The notes under the pieces were generated by a model. That model was given only the letters and a program-made list of their open reading frames with translations. It was not told where the DNA came from and searched no databases. A DNA stretch of 64,000 nt from Eupeodes corollae (taxonomy: Eukaryota; Arthropoda; Insecta; Diptera; Syrphidae), in contig NC_079149.1 in NCBI RefSeq assembly GCF_945859685.1, positions 16,155,118 to 16,219,117 of the forward strand, read 5' to 3'. Position 1 is the first letter of the stretch. Every line of letters starts with the position of its first letter. Of this stretch, positions 11,886 through 23,390 are shown piece by piece. A program made the translations under genes and the position numbers.

Positions 11886-12835
11886 AGCGGGTTAAATTTT
11901 TGGCTCTTCATAGCCAACCAGAAATTGCAAGAAATTATGAGAAACACAAAACTCACTCGAAAGGAAACAAAAAAAAAGCTTCTTTTGTTTGAAAAATCGG
12001 ACATGCCTCTTCCTTACCCTCTCTCCTCCAAAAACGCCTTCCTCACAAATTTTGTTTGGTTTATCAGATTTTTGTTTTAATAACAATCAACCACGATTTG
12101 TCTTCTTTTTTTTTCTTCTTCAAAAAATGTTCACCGAATTAACTTTTTTTTACACGACCTCAGCGACTTTCCTTCGCTTTTCTAAAAAGTACCATATTAA
12201 TGGCGAACTTCCCCCATCCAAGAGGCCACAACAAGTATGCCACCCTACTCTGACCTTTTGTTATGATCTGGTTTTCTCTTTCGGTCTAACTCCAACACCC
12301 GGCTTTTTCGCTGGGATGCATGCCGATTTCGAAAAGCAGCCAAACCTTTGTGGTCTCTTCACCTTGGTGATTTGAACACCAACCTTGGCTTAATGGAAGA
12401 GTTCAAATCTTATCCGTTGAATCCAATTGGTGTAAAAAAAAGTAAACGAAAAATTATTGAGAGTCCGCGAATAAAATCCCCTCGCCCAAACCGGTTCAGT
12501 TTAATAACTTGAGGAAAGCGTTCTTGAAACTAGAAACCTTGGCATTTCTCAAGATTGAGAGCCAGGGTCCGATACTTCGCAATTTAGACTCTAAACCCTA
12601 AGACCTCCATGCAGACCATTTTAGGGGAAGGGAAAACACGTCGCAAGGTGACCTTCCTTAGTATTTCGACACTTTAGGTTGGACATTTAGCCATACTAAT
12701 TTAAGGGTGGGGTGCAAATTAGAGAGAGGGTGCACACTATTCGTTGAACATGGGTAAACTCTTCATGTTTTTCTCCTTGGCCACCTGTCGCACACTCAAT
12801 TTTAAAAGTAACTTAGAATGTGGTCATATCCAAAA
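11886..12835. other. unassigned segment, less AT-rich than its surroundings
   Basis: This stretch holds C/T-rich and G-containing sequence unlike the AT-rich flanks. An open stretch on the plus strand (11989-12375) has no recognisable domain and opens in a low-complexity region. It may belong to an unidentified repeat. I see no splice-linked exons or terminal repeats. Confidence 0.3.
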
Positions 12836-12985
12836 TCTTTAACTCTTGAGCACTTAAAAACCAATATTCGTCAAGTTATGGCTTCGATACCGCCCAATAT
12901 GGGTCAAAAATTGATGCTTGCAACAATTCGCATGGTGGTAATTTAAAAAATGTAGTGCTTCACACATAATATCAACGTTCAAATT
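12836..12985 (+). mobile_element. mariner-type transposase C-terminal relic
   Basis: The translation gives TLEHLKTNIRQVMA, then SIPPN, then a scrambled ACNNSHGGNLKNV.LH end. The DNA is closely similar to 48061-48205 in the mariner-type relic at 46.9-48.3 kb. Only the last 50 or so codons of the transposase are present, broken by small indels. Confidence 0.7.
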
Positions 12986-13379
12986 GTATTAAAAAAAATA
13001 AATAGCTATCATTCTGAAATCGAAGAACTTTTGATTGATTGATATTAAAATCTCTAACTTAATGGAAAGCCATTAATTCAACAGTCAGTTTTATCTCCAT
13101 AAGTTTTTTTAAAACATAATAATGAAATCGTAGACCACAACTGTATTCATGTGTATAAAACGTTTTTAAGAACCAACATTTAACTACCTCCCGTCTCAAT
13201 TAAAACTGACAACAGTTTCATTAAAATTTCAAACTTTTTTCTTCTATTTTCATCTGAAAAACGAGGAAATATTTTAAATGAAAAAAGAAAAACTCTACCA
13301 CTGGGAAACAGTTGTCGTCTATTCGAGAACATTTTAATTTTTACTATTTTTCTAACAGGAATAGTGTGACCAGACCAGT
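12986..13379. other. AT-rich DNA, nothing recognised
   Basis: Spacer between the mariner relic and the right foldback-like repeat. No features were seen. Confidence 0.3.
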
Positions 13380-14822
13380 GATCACATTTCCATTTTTAAA
13401 TTGAATTCGTACTTTGTAAAAGTAAAAAGTATTTTATTAACTTTCCATAGGAAGTTATTGTAATGGGAATGATTTGTCAAATTGAAAATTTTGACATTTC
13501 TCGACGTTTCAAGGTCCCTAGAGTCGAAATAAAAGATATTTAGAAAGATGTCTGTGCGCGCGTGTATGCGTCCGTACGTCCGTACGTTCGCTACGTTTTT
13601 TTCGTCGTCCATAGCTCAAGAACCAGAAGAGATATCGACTTCAAATAAATGTTGTTATACAGATAAGAAGGCAGAAAGATGCAGAAAAGGCTCTCAAGAA
13701 AATTGCATGGGTGATTTTTTTACCATAGCAGTTTGAAAAAAGGTGAACATTTTGGTTAACCCTAAATTTCTTACGAACCAAAAACGCTAGAGACTTGAAT
13801 TAAATTGTATGTAATATATTGTTACGTCATATCAAAGAAATATGTTTTTTGAAAAAAATCCATTTAACGTTTTTTTTTTTTATAAATAAAAAAAACTGAA
13901 AACAAAAATGTATCACATCCAAAATTTTATGACTAAAATATGATTTCATCTCCAATACAATTTTGTGCAACGAAGAATAATGTTTTTGACATCTGATAAA
14001 ATTATGAGAAAAATCGAATTGACAGTTTTTTTTTATAAGCAATAAAAATCTAAAAAAAAACATTCTACTCAAAGTTGGTAAAAATTGAATATCGTTTCAA
14101 ATACCTTTACAAAAACTTGAAATTTGGGCTTCAAACTTATTTTATATTATAAGAAATATTGTTTTCAACATTAGGAAAAATTTGAGAAAAATCGAATTGA
14201 CTGTTTTTTTACAAAAAAAAAATTAATAAAAGTTGGTAAAAATTGATTTTCGACTCGAACATCTTTTCAAAACTTTGAGATATTGGATTTAATTTACTTT
14301 TATCTTTCAAAAAATATTGTTGTCAACATTCAGTAAAATTTTGAAAAAAAATCGAATTGACAGTTTTTTTACAAAAAATTAAAAACCGGAAAAAAATAAC
14401 AAAAGTTGGTAAAAAATGATTTTCGACTCAAATATCTTTTAAAAAATTTGAGATAATAGCTTCCAACTAATTTTTTCTTATAAAAAAATATTGTTTTCAA
14501 TATTCTATAAAATTTTGACAAAAACCGAATTGACAGTTTTTTTTACGAAAAATAAAACTCTAAAAAAAAAAAAACAATACTATACAAATAGCTTTTCAAA
14601 AATTAAAAATATTGGCTTCAAACTTATTTTATTTCACAGAAAATATTGTTTTCGATATTCAGTAATTTTTATATAAAAATCCAACAGTCCGTTTTTTCAT
14701 AAAAAATAAAATCTACAAAAAATAGTACTCAAATTTAGTAAAAATTGTTACGACAGACGGGATGGGAAGTTGTCAGTGTGGGTCGCATCCCAGCCTCTTT
14801 TTTTCTTACAATTTTAACAGAA
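13380..14822. mobile_element. foldback-like repeat, right arm (inverted copy of 58-2955)
   Basis: The order is the mirror of the left arm: the conserved inner domain first (about 13440-13850, including GACATTTCTCGACGTTTC, a cgtacg-rich run near 13570 and the AGAAGAGATATCGACTTC stretch), then the ~170-bp tandem units, then an outer end with GGGTCGCATCCCAGCCTC. The outer end contains the short inverted pair GGGATG/CATCCC, which also occurs in the left arm. No LINE interrupts this arm. No transposase or other coding domain is seen. Confidence 0.6.
14005..14760. repeat. tandem array of ~155-178 bp units
   Basis: The core AAATCGAATTGACAGTTTTT recurs with drift at about 14011, 14189, 14349, 14522 and 14675, giving spacings of roughly 178, 160, 173 and 153 bp. 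Each unit also carries a block like AAAGTTGGTAAAAATTGA and one like AAATATTGTTTTCAA. The left arm has similar units around 2041, 2211 and 2390 in the opposite orientation. Confidence 0.75.
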
Positions 14823-16336
14823 GTCTCCAAAAAATGTAAAATTTTCATTAACTTTCAAGAAGTTCCCATGAACTAAATATTAGTTAATTATTTCGTTATT
14901 TTTCGTTAAGATTTTCTTTGTTTAAGATTATCGTCGTTAAATTTTAATAGCACTTATGTATTCTTAAGTTTTTGAATTTGTATTAATTGTTGAATTAAAA
15001 GAAAAGGAGAATAGTTTTTCAAATATTCTGAAAATATGGTCAAACCATACTAATAACTTTCCTGTCTGTACAACTGCATGTCTTAATGAATATGAATTTG
15101 CATACAAAGCTTTTTGAAAATTAACTAACCAAGTTTTGGTATTCGTTTGGTTTGTTTTTTAAAACCAATGTACTGAAGCGCTGCGCTATATTTTGCAGCG
15201 AAATATGATAGAATATTTTTCTACATACTTAGACACAGACTTAATAATCATGGACAGGACATGTGAAATATTAAATTATTCTGTGCTTTTGTCATAATTT
15301 TAAAGGTTCAATATTTAGGTTCAAAAATTACTAAAAAATGTGTGTTTTTTTGTGTTAGTATAAAATGAAACAGTTATTTCCGTTTATAACTTAGATACAT
15401 TGACATTTATTAAAACAATAATCACTCCCTATCTATCTTCTCTAAATAAAAAAGACGAAGTAAGGAAGACATTTTCATTTTTTAAAACTAAGATTATGAC
15501 ACTTTAAGTGCAAGCTGAGTTGGACAGGTGTCAAATGTAGAACATCTGTCATCGTCTGAAGCAGAGGCGCTGCGCTTTCTTTTTTTTTACACTTCAGAAT
15601 TTCAGAAAGTAGTAAGCTTATAGCAAGCGTCAAACTACGATCAGAGGCTCATCATGAATGCATGTGTTAGTTGTTAGTAAATAATAATATAATTATAGTC
15701 TAACACACGCACAAAATACAAAACAAAATTACTGAATCAAATTACCGCTAATGCTGCTCAGCGAGTGGTAGGCGAAAGATGACTTTGAAAATTCAATTAA
15801 CACTTTCCGCAAGAATCTAGTTAATCGTAATAAAGCCTAAGTGACACAATTTTAATTTATTTGAAATGTCCTTAAAGATTTTTTACAACTGTTGAACTTT
15901 ATTTCTCAATAAAAATTCATTATTACAAGTTTCTAATTTTCAAAGAAGTCATTACCGCAAAGTGCATAAAGGGCAATTTATAGAAACAACTAGAAGCTGT
16001 GATAGAAGTTGACTTAACAGGTAGATGATCTAGGTATTATATATATATACCTGGATCATCTAGATGTATCATTTATATAAGTCCTCACCTAATATGGAAA
16101 GCTACCTGAACCTTGAACCTTTATTAAAAATGCAAGTTTCCCCGGTTTCTCCAAATTTAATCCTTCAGGCAATAAAATAATTGTGTTAATTAACTTATTT
16201 AAAATATTTTACAACTCAATTCTTTTTCCAAGAATTTCTTACCTGGAAAATGATCTTAAGGGTTCAACACCTCGTCCCTTTTGGATTTCCAAAGCTAGGT
16301 ATTTTATCTAATTATTATCAATACCTATCGGATCCT
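14823..16336. other. AT-rich upstream intergenic DNA
   Basis: No coding or RNA gene was identified. It contains the palindrome at 16022-16062, annotated separately, and lies upstream of the acidic-protein gene. Confidence 0.35.
16022..16062. repeat. near-perfect palindrome (16-bp arms)
   Basis: The left arm TAGATGATCTAGGTAT (16022-16037) and the right arm ATACCTGGATCATCTA (16047-16062) pair in 15 of 16 positions around an alternating TA centre. It could extrude a cruciform or bind a dimeric protein. It lies about 370 bp upstream of the acidic-protein start codon. Function unknown. Confidence 0.6.
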
Positions 16337-16371
16337 TATAAACGAAAGTCCTGCCAATTAGATCATCATTC
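16337..16371 (+). promoter_or_regulatory. candidate core promoter (TATA box and initiator)
   Basis: TATAAA at 16337-16342 is followed at the usual ~30-bp spacing by TCATTC (16366-16371), an initiator-like match. This would give a 5' UTR of about 65 nt before the ATG at 16432. It is inferred from motif spacing only. Confidence 0.4.
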
Positions 16372-16431
16372 GATATTTAACTTTACACGAAGAAAGATCA
16401 AGATTAACTAAAAAAAAATATATATTAGAAG

Positions 16432-17094
16432 ATGGATAACGAACTCGAAGATCGTCAACAAAAAATTTCCCTCTACAATACCGTAAATGATCTTTACGAA
16501 AGAGTTCAGCAATTTTGTGAAGGTGTTTATTTTGAAATAGTTGTCCAACCACATAACCCACGATCGGATTTGGGAAGAAGATTCATACTGAATCTTGTTG
16601 ACTTCGAGGAAGACGGAATGGGATTGAGGCATGTCGATGTCCTGGAAGTGGATCCACGACTTAGAGAACGACTACGAAAAATCGAACGACTCCAGGATAA
16701 TTATAAATTACTTGTGGATACAGCATTCGATGTATTTGTCCAGTTGAAAGAAGAATACAAAGATAGAAATTGCAGAGTTTGCGTCTTTCGACGGCAAGAA
16801 GAAGTTCATCTATCACCGAGACTTCAGATTGATTTCGACGATGATGGGGAAGATCAAGATCTAGAAGCCGATATCGAAGGCCTGTTGATGGAAGGAGGAG
16901 GAGGAGAGGAAGAAGACGATTGGCTGTATTCAGATGATTCGGGAATTGATCCTGAAACTGATGTGGAAACTAATAGTTTTGTAGAATCGGATAGAGATGA
17001 CTTTGAATCGGATGTGGATTCTGGATTGCATTCTGATACGGATAGTCAGTCAGAGATGGAAATGGGATCTGATGCTGAACAGGGTTGGTTTTAG
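16432..17094 (+). CDS. unrecognised acidic protein, 220 aa, single exon
   Basis: I do not recognise this protein. It is an uninterrupted frame from the ATG at 16432 to the TAG at 17092-17094. Residues 1-125 or so look like a folded domain, with mixed charged and hydrophobic residues and helix-like stretches such as DPRLRERLRKIERL, and a CRVCVF segment near residue 115. From about residue 133 to 217 the chain is almost wholly acidic and serine-rich, including EEEDD and repeated S/D-D-x-D-S patterns that would suit casein kinase 2 phosphorylation. No signal peptide or membrane segment is seen. A TATA box upstream and AATAAA downstream support a real gene. It could be a nuclear or chaperone-like protein, since acidic tails are common there, but this is inference. 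A lineage-restricted gene, or one captured from a mobile element, is also possible. Confidence 0.7.
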   Translation: MDNELEDRQQKISLYNTVNDLYERVQQFCEGVYFEIVVQPHNPRSDLGRRFILNLVDFEEDGMGLRHVDVLEVDPRLRERLRKIERLQDNYKLLVDTAFDVFVQLKEEYKDRNCRVCVFRRQEEVHLSPRLQIDFDDDGEDQDLEADIEGLLMEGGGGEEEDDWLYSDDSGIDPETDVETNSFVESDRDDFESDVDSGLHSDTDSQSEMEMGSDAEQGWF

Positions 17095-17215
17095 TGACTC
17101 AATCGATAACATTCATATATACTGTCATCACAGCAGAGACATGTAAAACAACCCAGTTAGATATGTAGAAATAAGTAAAGCATTATAAAATCAACAGAAA
17201 AAAAAACAAAATTCC

Positions 17216-17221
17216 AATAAA
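17216..17221 (+). terminator. poly(A) signal AATAAA of the acidic-protein gene
   Basis: A canonical AATAAA lies about 120 nt after the stop codon, in A-rich sequence, and is the first canonical hexamer downstream. Confidence 0.5.
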
Positions 17222-18786
17222 TATTAAAGATAAACTAAACATTTTCTTTTTATTATATCACTTAAAGTCGTTATCAAGATTTTTAGAACTCTATTCAAAC
17301 TCAGTGATAACTTTAATTCGTTTGTCAAACTTTTGTTTATCTTAAAACTACATTAGAAAAGAGCCCAAGAACTGTCAAATTTAAGTTCTTGAAACTTCTA
17401 AGGAAGTTTTGTGTTTCAGGCCAAAAAACACAAGCTTTCTTTTTGTATAAAATAAGATACTGTATTCTTAAATTCCATTGTGTAAACTTCACAACTGCTG
17501 TCACTTTGACAGTTCCACCTTTTACCTATAATCTCGGAATCTCAACATATCCAAATTGACCTTGGCAGAGTGCGTTCAGGGTTTAAGAAAAAAGAAAAAT
17601 TTTCTTAAAACATAAAAACTAATTTTAAAAAATTTGATATCGAAATAATTTATTTGCATGAAATGTTTGCTTCTTTGACATCATTAACATTTTGTCTTTG
17701 ATTTTGATTAATTTTAAAAATTAAATATACAAACATATATCCACCTCTGCACATTGAGGAAATAAATTTTAAAATGAACTAAAAATAATTAAATGACGCT
17801 ATATAAGAAAACTTTAAATTAGTATAATTTTATTTAAAAATAGAAACTACAATTTTAAAATTAAAAAATATATATATTTATAAATATTATGTTTGTCTAG
17901 AGGACAAAGTCGCACATTATATTAATAAATGTCTTGAAAATAATCAAAAAACTGTTCTATTCATTATGCATAATAAAATGTCTGTTTGGCTTTTGTTTTC
18001 AAAATCTATTTATATCACTTTTTTGATACGTAGTATAAAATCAACATTGAATGATTTTAAAATGTCTTGAGAAAAACAAAAGAATTCATTTCGTCAAAAT
18101 AATAATTCTTAACATATTAAATCAATTTAATGTGCTTGAAGGTGGAAAGACGGATGATTAAAAGGTCATTGTCATTTTGGTATTCTAAAATATCAAAAAA
18201 GACGTAGAATTTGGAAAAACATTCTGATATTGTTTTCGTAGTGTTTAAAATTAAATTTTAAATATTTTTTTTGAATTATTTTGCAATCTAGCATATATTT
18301 TATTTCTATCAGTCTGAACCTTTGACTAACCATCGATTCCCAAAAGTTTTTTTTTTAAATCGTATATTTTCTTTAAGAATGTTATCAATGCATCTATTTT
18401 ATTGTCATTTTCTTACGGAATCCATGTTTTATAACCAGGTTTTGAATGCACTATTTTTTTTCGAAAAAAAAACAATGAAAACATCTTACTGAAAATGCAA
18501 TGATTGTAGAATTATTAAACAATTAATCATTCAATAAATGTATCTTGGTGTGGGTGCTCGATAAGTTGATTATTAACATCGATAAAAACGAAAAAAAATT
18601 TCTATTTAAACGATTTAGTAAAATGTCAAAGCCATTTTTGAAATTTACTTACCTTAAAACATGATGTACCTTATTTTAAACAATTTCAACATCATAATAT
18701 ATCTTAACATTTTGGTAAAGTTAAAATCACGAAATGGCTACTTTACGATTTTCTTAATCCGTATGACATTTGTACAATTATTCCCA
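17222..18786. other. AT-rich intergenic DNA, nothing recognised
   Basis: No gene-like reading frame, RNA gene or terminal repeat was identified. Confidence 0.4.
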
Positions 18787-18937
18787 TAAAAGCAGTGGAT
18801 GGAATGGTCCAGTCAACAGTTGGGGATTCCAATTAATAGGTCCGTTTACGCGTACTTGTTTGGATATTTTCCGAACTGTCACTTTTTAGACATGTTTGGA
18901 TACTGTTTTTTTATTAAAAAGAAATCAACAGTTTACT
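18787..18937 (+). repeat. dispersed repeat, copy 1 (inverted relative to 46690-46890)
   Basis: Blocks CAGTGGATGGAATGG, TTCCAATTAATAGGTC, GAACTGTCACTTTTTAGAC and CATGTTTGGATA recur in the same order, in reverse complement, at 46690-46890 with roughly three quarters of bases shared. The LINE insertion begins at its right edge. No coding. Confidence 0.55.
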
Positions 18938-21551
18938 AGTTACTTATTTTACTTGTGTTGGCGCTACATCGCCAGGTTACTTGATCTATAGCTTGCTGCC
19001 TCCAGTTTCGAATACCAAGTTGACGTGCGTCGACCTCATCTTGATCACTCCACCGGAGATGAGGACTGCCTCTGCTTCTTGTTCCCTCAGGCTTGACGTT
19101 GAATACCTTACGGGCTGGAGGTTCGATGTTCATTCGCTCGACACTCCCTAGCCATCTTAAGCGTTATACAGGCAGTTTTTTTTACCAGTGGCAAGTCGCT
19201 GAACAGCTCGTATAACTCCTGATTAAATCTTCTCCGCCAGATGTTACTTTGCCTGTCGACACAAATCGGACCATAGATCGTACGCAGAACCTTCCTCTCG
19301 AAGATACCAAGTGATCCTTCATACGAATGGGAGAGGGTCCATGCTTCCATGGACCATACAGCAAGACTGGTATGGTTAAAGTTTTGTACAGTGTCTCTTT
19401 GATACTTCGCGATAGGGCCTTATTCCTCAACTGCTTACTTAGGCCAAAGAAACAGCGATTAGCAAGGGTAATTCTGCGTTTGATCTCCGCGCTGATGTCA
19501 TTTGCAGAGTTAACAGAAGTGCCCAAATAAACGAATTCGTTTACCACCTCGACGTTGCCCCTTACAATTGTCACATTTTGACCAAGTCTACGGTGTGAAT
19601 CGACTCTATTTGATGACAATAAATACTTCGTTTTGTCCTCGTTTATGTCAAGACCCATTTTCTTCATCTCAGACTCGACATTAGAGAAAGCACCCGTCAC
19701 TGCTCATTTGGTTCTTCCCACAATGTCGATGTCATTTGGCATATCCAAGATATTGTGTGGATTTTTAAAAGATGGCGCCACTTGTATTGGCGTTGGTGTT
19801 GCACACCACTCTTTCAAGAACAATATTGAAGCAGCTACATTACAGAGCATCGTCTTGTCGAAGTCCTCTGGTGGTTTCGAAGGTTTCGGTCGAGTTTCTT
19901 CCAATTTTGACGCAGCAACGAGCATTTTCCAGCGTAATCGTGATAAGTCGTATCAGTTCGGTAGGGATACCAAAATTCAACATGGCACGGTATAGTTCGT
20001 TCCTGTCTTCACTGTCATAAGCTGTTTTAAAACCGATGAAAAGATGGTGTGTTTTGATGAAATGCTCTTAGGTCTTTTCCAGGATTTGAAGTAGAGTGAA
20101 AATTTGGGCTTCAGGCGTTCACACAACACGATGGACTAGATCTTGTACGCGATGTTTAAAAGGCTAATGCGTCTGTAGTTGACCTAGGGAAGGTGGTCAC
20201 CTTTTTAATGGATCGGGCAGATGGTGCTTAGGTTTCACTCGTCGGGCATGCTTTCTTCCGACCAAATTTTAGTAACTAGCTGGTGCATGCTCCTCACCAG
20301 ATCTGCTCCAGCGTATTTAAAAAGCTCCGCCTGCAGACCGTTATCACCGTCCGCTTTGTTCGACTTCAGCCTAGTGATGGCTAGTTTGATCTGAATCTGG
20401 TCGGGTGGGTGGAACTCTAGACCGTCAGCCAAATGGATTTGACGTGGCCACTCGCTGGCGGAATCGTAGACTTCATCACCATTAAGCAGCTTGTTGAAAT
20501 GATCTTTCCATATTTTTAGCATTGACTGCGTCTCGACTACGGTATTCCCCTCCTTATCTTTGCAGGCTCCATTGCGGCTAGTGAATCCCGTTGTTTACTT
20601 TTTGACTCTTCTATAAAAGCTTCGCACCTGTTTCCTGTTAAAACATCCCCGAATCTCCTCGACTTCACGCTGCTCATGGGCTTTTTTCTTTCTTCTGAGC
20701 AAGTGGTTCTGATCATTTTTTCTTATCGAAGTAGAGCTGGCGGGAAGATCGTGTCCTCCTTTGCTGTCGCAATCTGTATGCCTCTGTTTTGGCTTTTTTT
20801 GCTGAGCACATTAAGAGTCAAACCAGGGGTTACTTGGTGGCGGCTGTGAGAAACCTAACACCTCTTCTGCAGCATTCCTGATGGATTTTTTGCAAAGCTG
20901 CCAGTGGGTCTCTGGGCACTTATTGTTCGTTGTAGGGTTTCTCGCAAGCTCTAGGGATACTCGGTGGGCAAAGGTATTGGCGGTATCCTCCTGCTGCAGT
21001 CTTCCAACATTGAATCTTCTCCTCGAGGTTGTTGTTCGCCTAAGAGCTTCCATGGATATTCGTACGCGCAGTTTAGCACCAACAAGGTAGTGGTCGGCAT
21101 TTATGTACGAACGCCAAGTATGCTAGAAGAGTGTCTTCCATCAATAGCAACATGCTCGATTGCATGTTCGATCATGGGGGGACCGCTAAGTACCTTTGTG
21201 GATATCTGGGCGAGGGAATCTGATGCTGCTCAACACCATGTTTTTTCGGCTAGGAAGTCGATATGCCTGAGTGCGCTTCCAGATGTGATGTCGTGTAGGT
21301 TTTGTCTTTCGATTGACCTACCAAAGATGCCTTCTTTACCAATTTTAACATTAAAACTTCCCAGGAGAATTTTAACATCGTTTTTGGGACATTGCTCGTA
21401 TGTTTTGGCGAGGAGCTCATAGAATTCTTCTTTGGTATTGTCATACCTTTTTTCCGTTGGGGCATGCGAGCTGATAAGGCTCAGGTTGTGGAATTTAGCT
21501 TTAATGCGGATTGTCGTCACTCTTTCGCTTACTTCCCGAAAGCTTAAAACT
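18938..21551 (-). mobile_element. RTE-like LINE, family B, truncated copy
   Basis: The 3' tail (TTAC-type, followed by GTTGGCGCTACATCGCC) lies at the left end. On the minus strand, going upstream, come the C-terminal region (RRFNQELYELFSDL near 19220, SAEIKRRITLANRCFFGLSK near 19460), the RT thumb and palm (MGLDINEDKTKYLLSSN near 19640, MPNDIDIVGRTK near 19710, where the catalytic YADD should be) and the RT fingers (MHQLVTKIWSEESMPDE near 20260). Endonuclease blocks follow: LGSFNVKIG near 21350, SSHAPTEKR near 21460, TTIRIKAKFHN near 21500. It stops at about 21551, so the endonuclease N-terminus is missing. Frames are broken repeatedly. It matches the 48.5-53.8 kb copy closely and serves as the empty-site reference for the hAT insertion there. 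Confidence 0.85.
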
Positions 21552-23390
21552 CCTCCCTTAACAATAGATTGTTTAAAATATTGAGCTATTACTTTTAAAT
21601 TAAGTTTTGGCAGAACAATAATTTACATAGAATACAAAGAATTTTTCACTGAAATCTTGAGACTACAATGGAATTTCATTCCTCCAATAGTTCGGTTTGG
21701 TCTGAGAATAGAGAACTACGCATTTTTGGTTCTTGTGCGCATTTTGACATTTAGGCTGTGGTTATTCAGAAAAACCTATTAACTCAAACCCTAGAAAATA
21801 TAATCTATTAACAATTACTCTGTAACTCGATGTTATGTTTTTAAGTGCCTAATAATAGGTCAAAGTTCAGCTGTTCATAACTCATTTTCTATCCCTCCTT
21901 ATATTGCTATTATTCATCTTGTATCCTGAATAGAAGAGAGCAAATAAATTAAGAAAAATATGACCTTTTCACTTCAAACCAATAATGTTTCCGTTCCAAA
22001 CCAATTTCCGGCTAATTTGATTTTAGATATTCCTTTTGTTTTGAAAATTCGAATGTCAGACGTTCATTTATCATTTCGTTTCTTTTTGTATTGAAATGAA
22101 TTAAATGATTGACAGACAATTAAAAAAAGAAACTTATATATACAATTTTTTTCTTTTCCATTAAAAATTCAAGTGAAAATATATGAATCTTCAATAAATG
22201 CGCATCAAGAAGTTATAATTCATTGAACATCAAATATTTATTGCTTTTACTTTCACAAATTTCACACCACAGAAAATTATATACCAACCAAGCCTAAAAT
22301 TTGGTAGCTTTTAAGTACATTTTAGGGTTAATTCTTGAACTTTCTTAATGAATCTTATCTTTTTTTTGACAGCTAAAAGGTTTAAAACTTTTACTTTAAC
22401 TTAAGCTCTTGATAGTCATTTGGAATAATATTATATTGAATAATTTATGTATAGTTAATTCGTCCATGTTTTTACATACTTAACTATAAGATTAATGATT
22501 AAAGTAATAAGCTCCCTCTACATTCTCATTATCATATCATTCACACGAAAAACCAAGCCACAAACTATAACTCCCTTTAAGTATCGTATTCTCTTCACCA
22601 TATGTACTCGTACAATACTCGTTAAGTTCATATAGCCCTTAGCTGAAATTATGAGCTTAATACTTACCCCGGTTCGAGTTGAAAGTAAAATCAACCCTTT
22701 CAACATAATTATTCAAATTTACAAATTAATTTGAAAAACGAATAAAGACAGAAAATTAGAAACACAATGTGAAGACATGAGTCGTTAGGGGGTAAGGTTA
22801 TGATTAGATATGATAATTTGGGCGTAAACCTTCCTTTGTGTATAGTTTTTTGTGTTTTTGAAATTAACTTTTCAATAAGAAGTGAATTAAATTGTCATAG
22901 ATACTTGGTATGTCAATATTTTGTGTATTAACCTTCAAACAAATATATTTTTTAACTAATTACGGGTTACAAAATATGGCTTTGATGACATACGAGTAGA
23001 TACAAATAACCGAGCTAACGATAAGGAGCTAATTTTGTTTGAAATGAAATAGGATCTCTTTTACGTTGATATATTATCCTAGATATTCTTTTACTTTCAA
23101 TTAACATAATTCGATACCTTGTAATTATAGAAAAGCAGTAGTTTGCAATAAAGTATCAACATAAGCCGTAAGACCTAAGTCTTCATGCAAAATACAGTGA
23201 ATTGTTGTTTTTGGAACGCTTAGTTCCATCAAAAAAAAAAAAAACGAAGAATCAACCAACCCTTTTTTATATACACAAGGGGTATTGGCTACATCACCAA
23301 TGTTCTCAATTGTTCTTGAGAAAAGTGCACAGTTTCGATTCTTCACATCACAACTTTGCCCCAACAGTTTTAATTCGTCCACTAATTTTA
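21552..23390. other. AT-rich intergenic DNA, nothing recognised
   Basis: No supported gene or repeat. The longest frame on the minus strand (22518-22706) shows no family motif. Confidence 0.4.

Noticed and set aside
11989..12375. 128-codon frame as a gene
   Set aside because: Runs through T-rich low-complexity DNA, has no domain or promoter support, and the start lies in AT-rich flank.
58..14822. Polinton/Maverick with long inverted repeats
   Set aside because: No DNA polymerase B, retroviral-type integrase, packaging ATPase or capsid protein is encoded between the arms; the interior is LINE fragments and unassigned DNA.
22518..22706. 62-codon frame on the minus strand
   Set aside because: Short, no motif, no splice context; expected by chance in AT-rich DNA.
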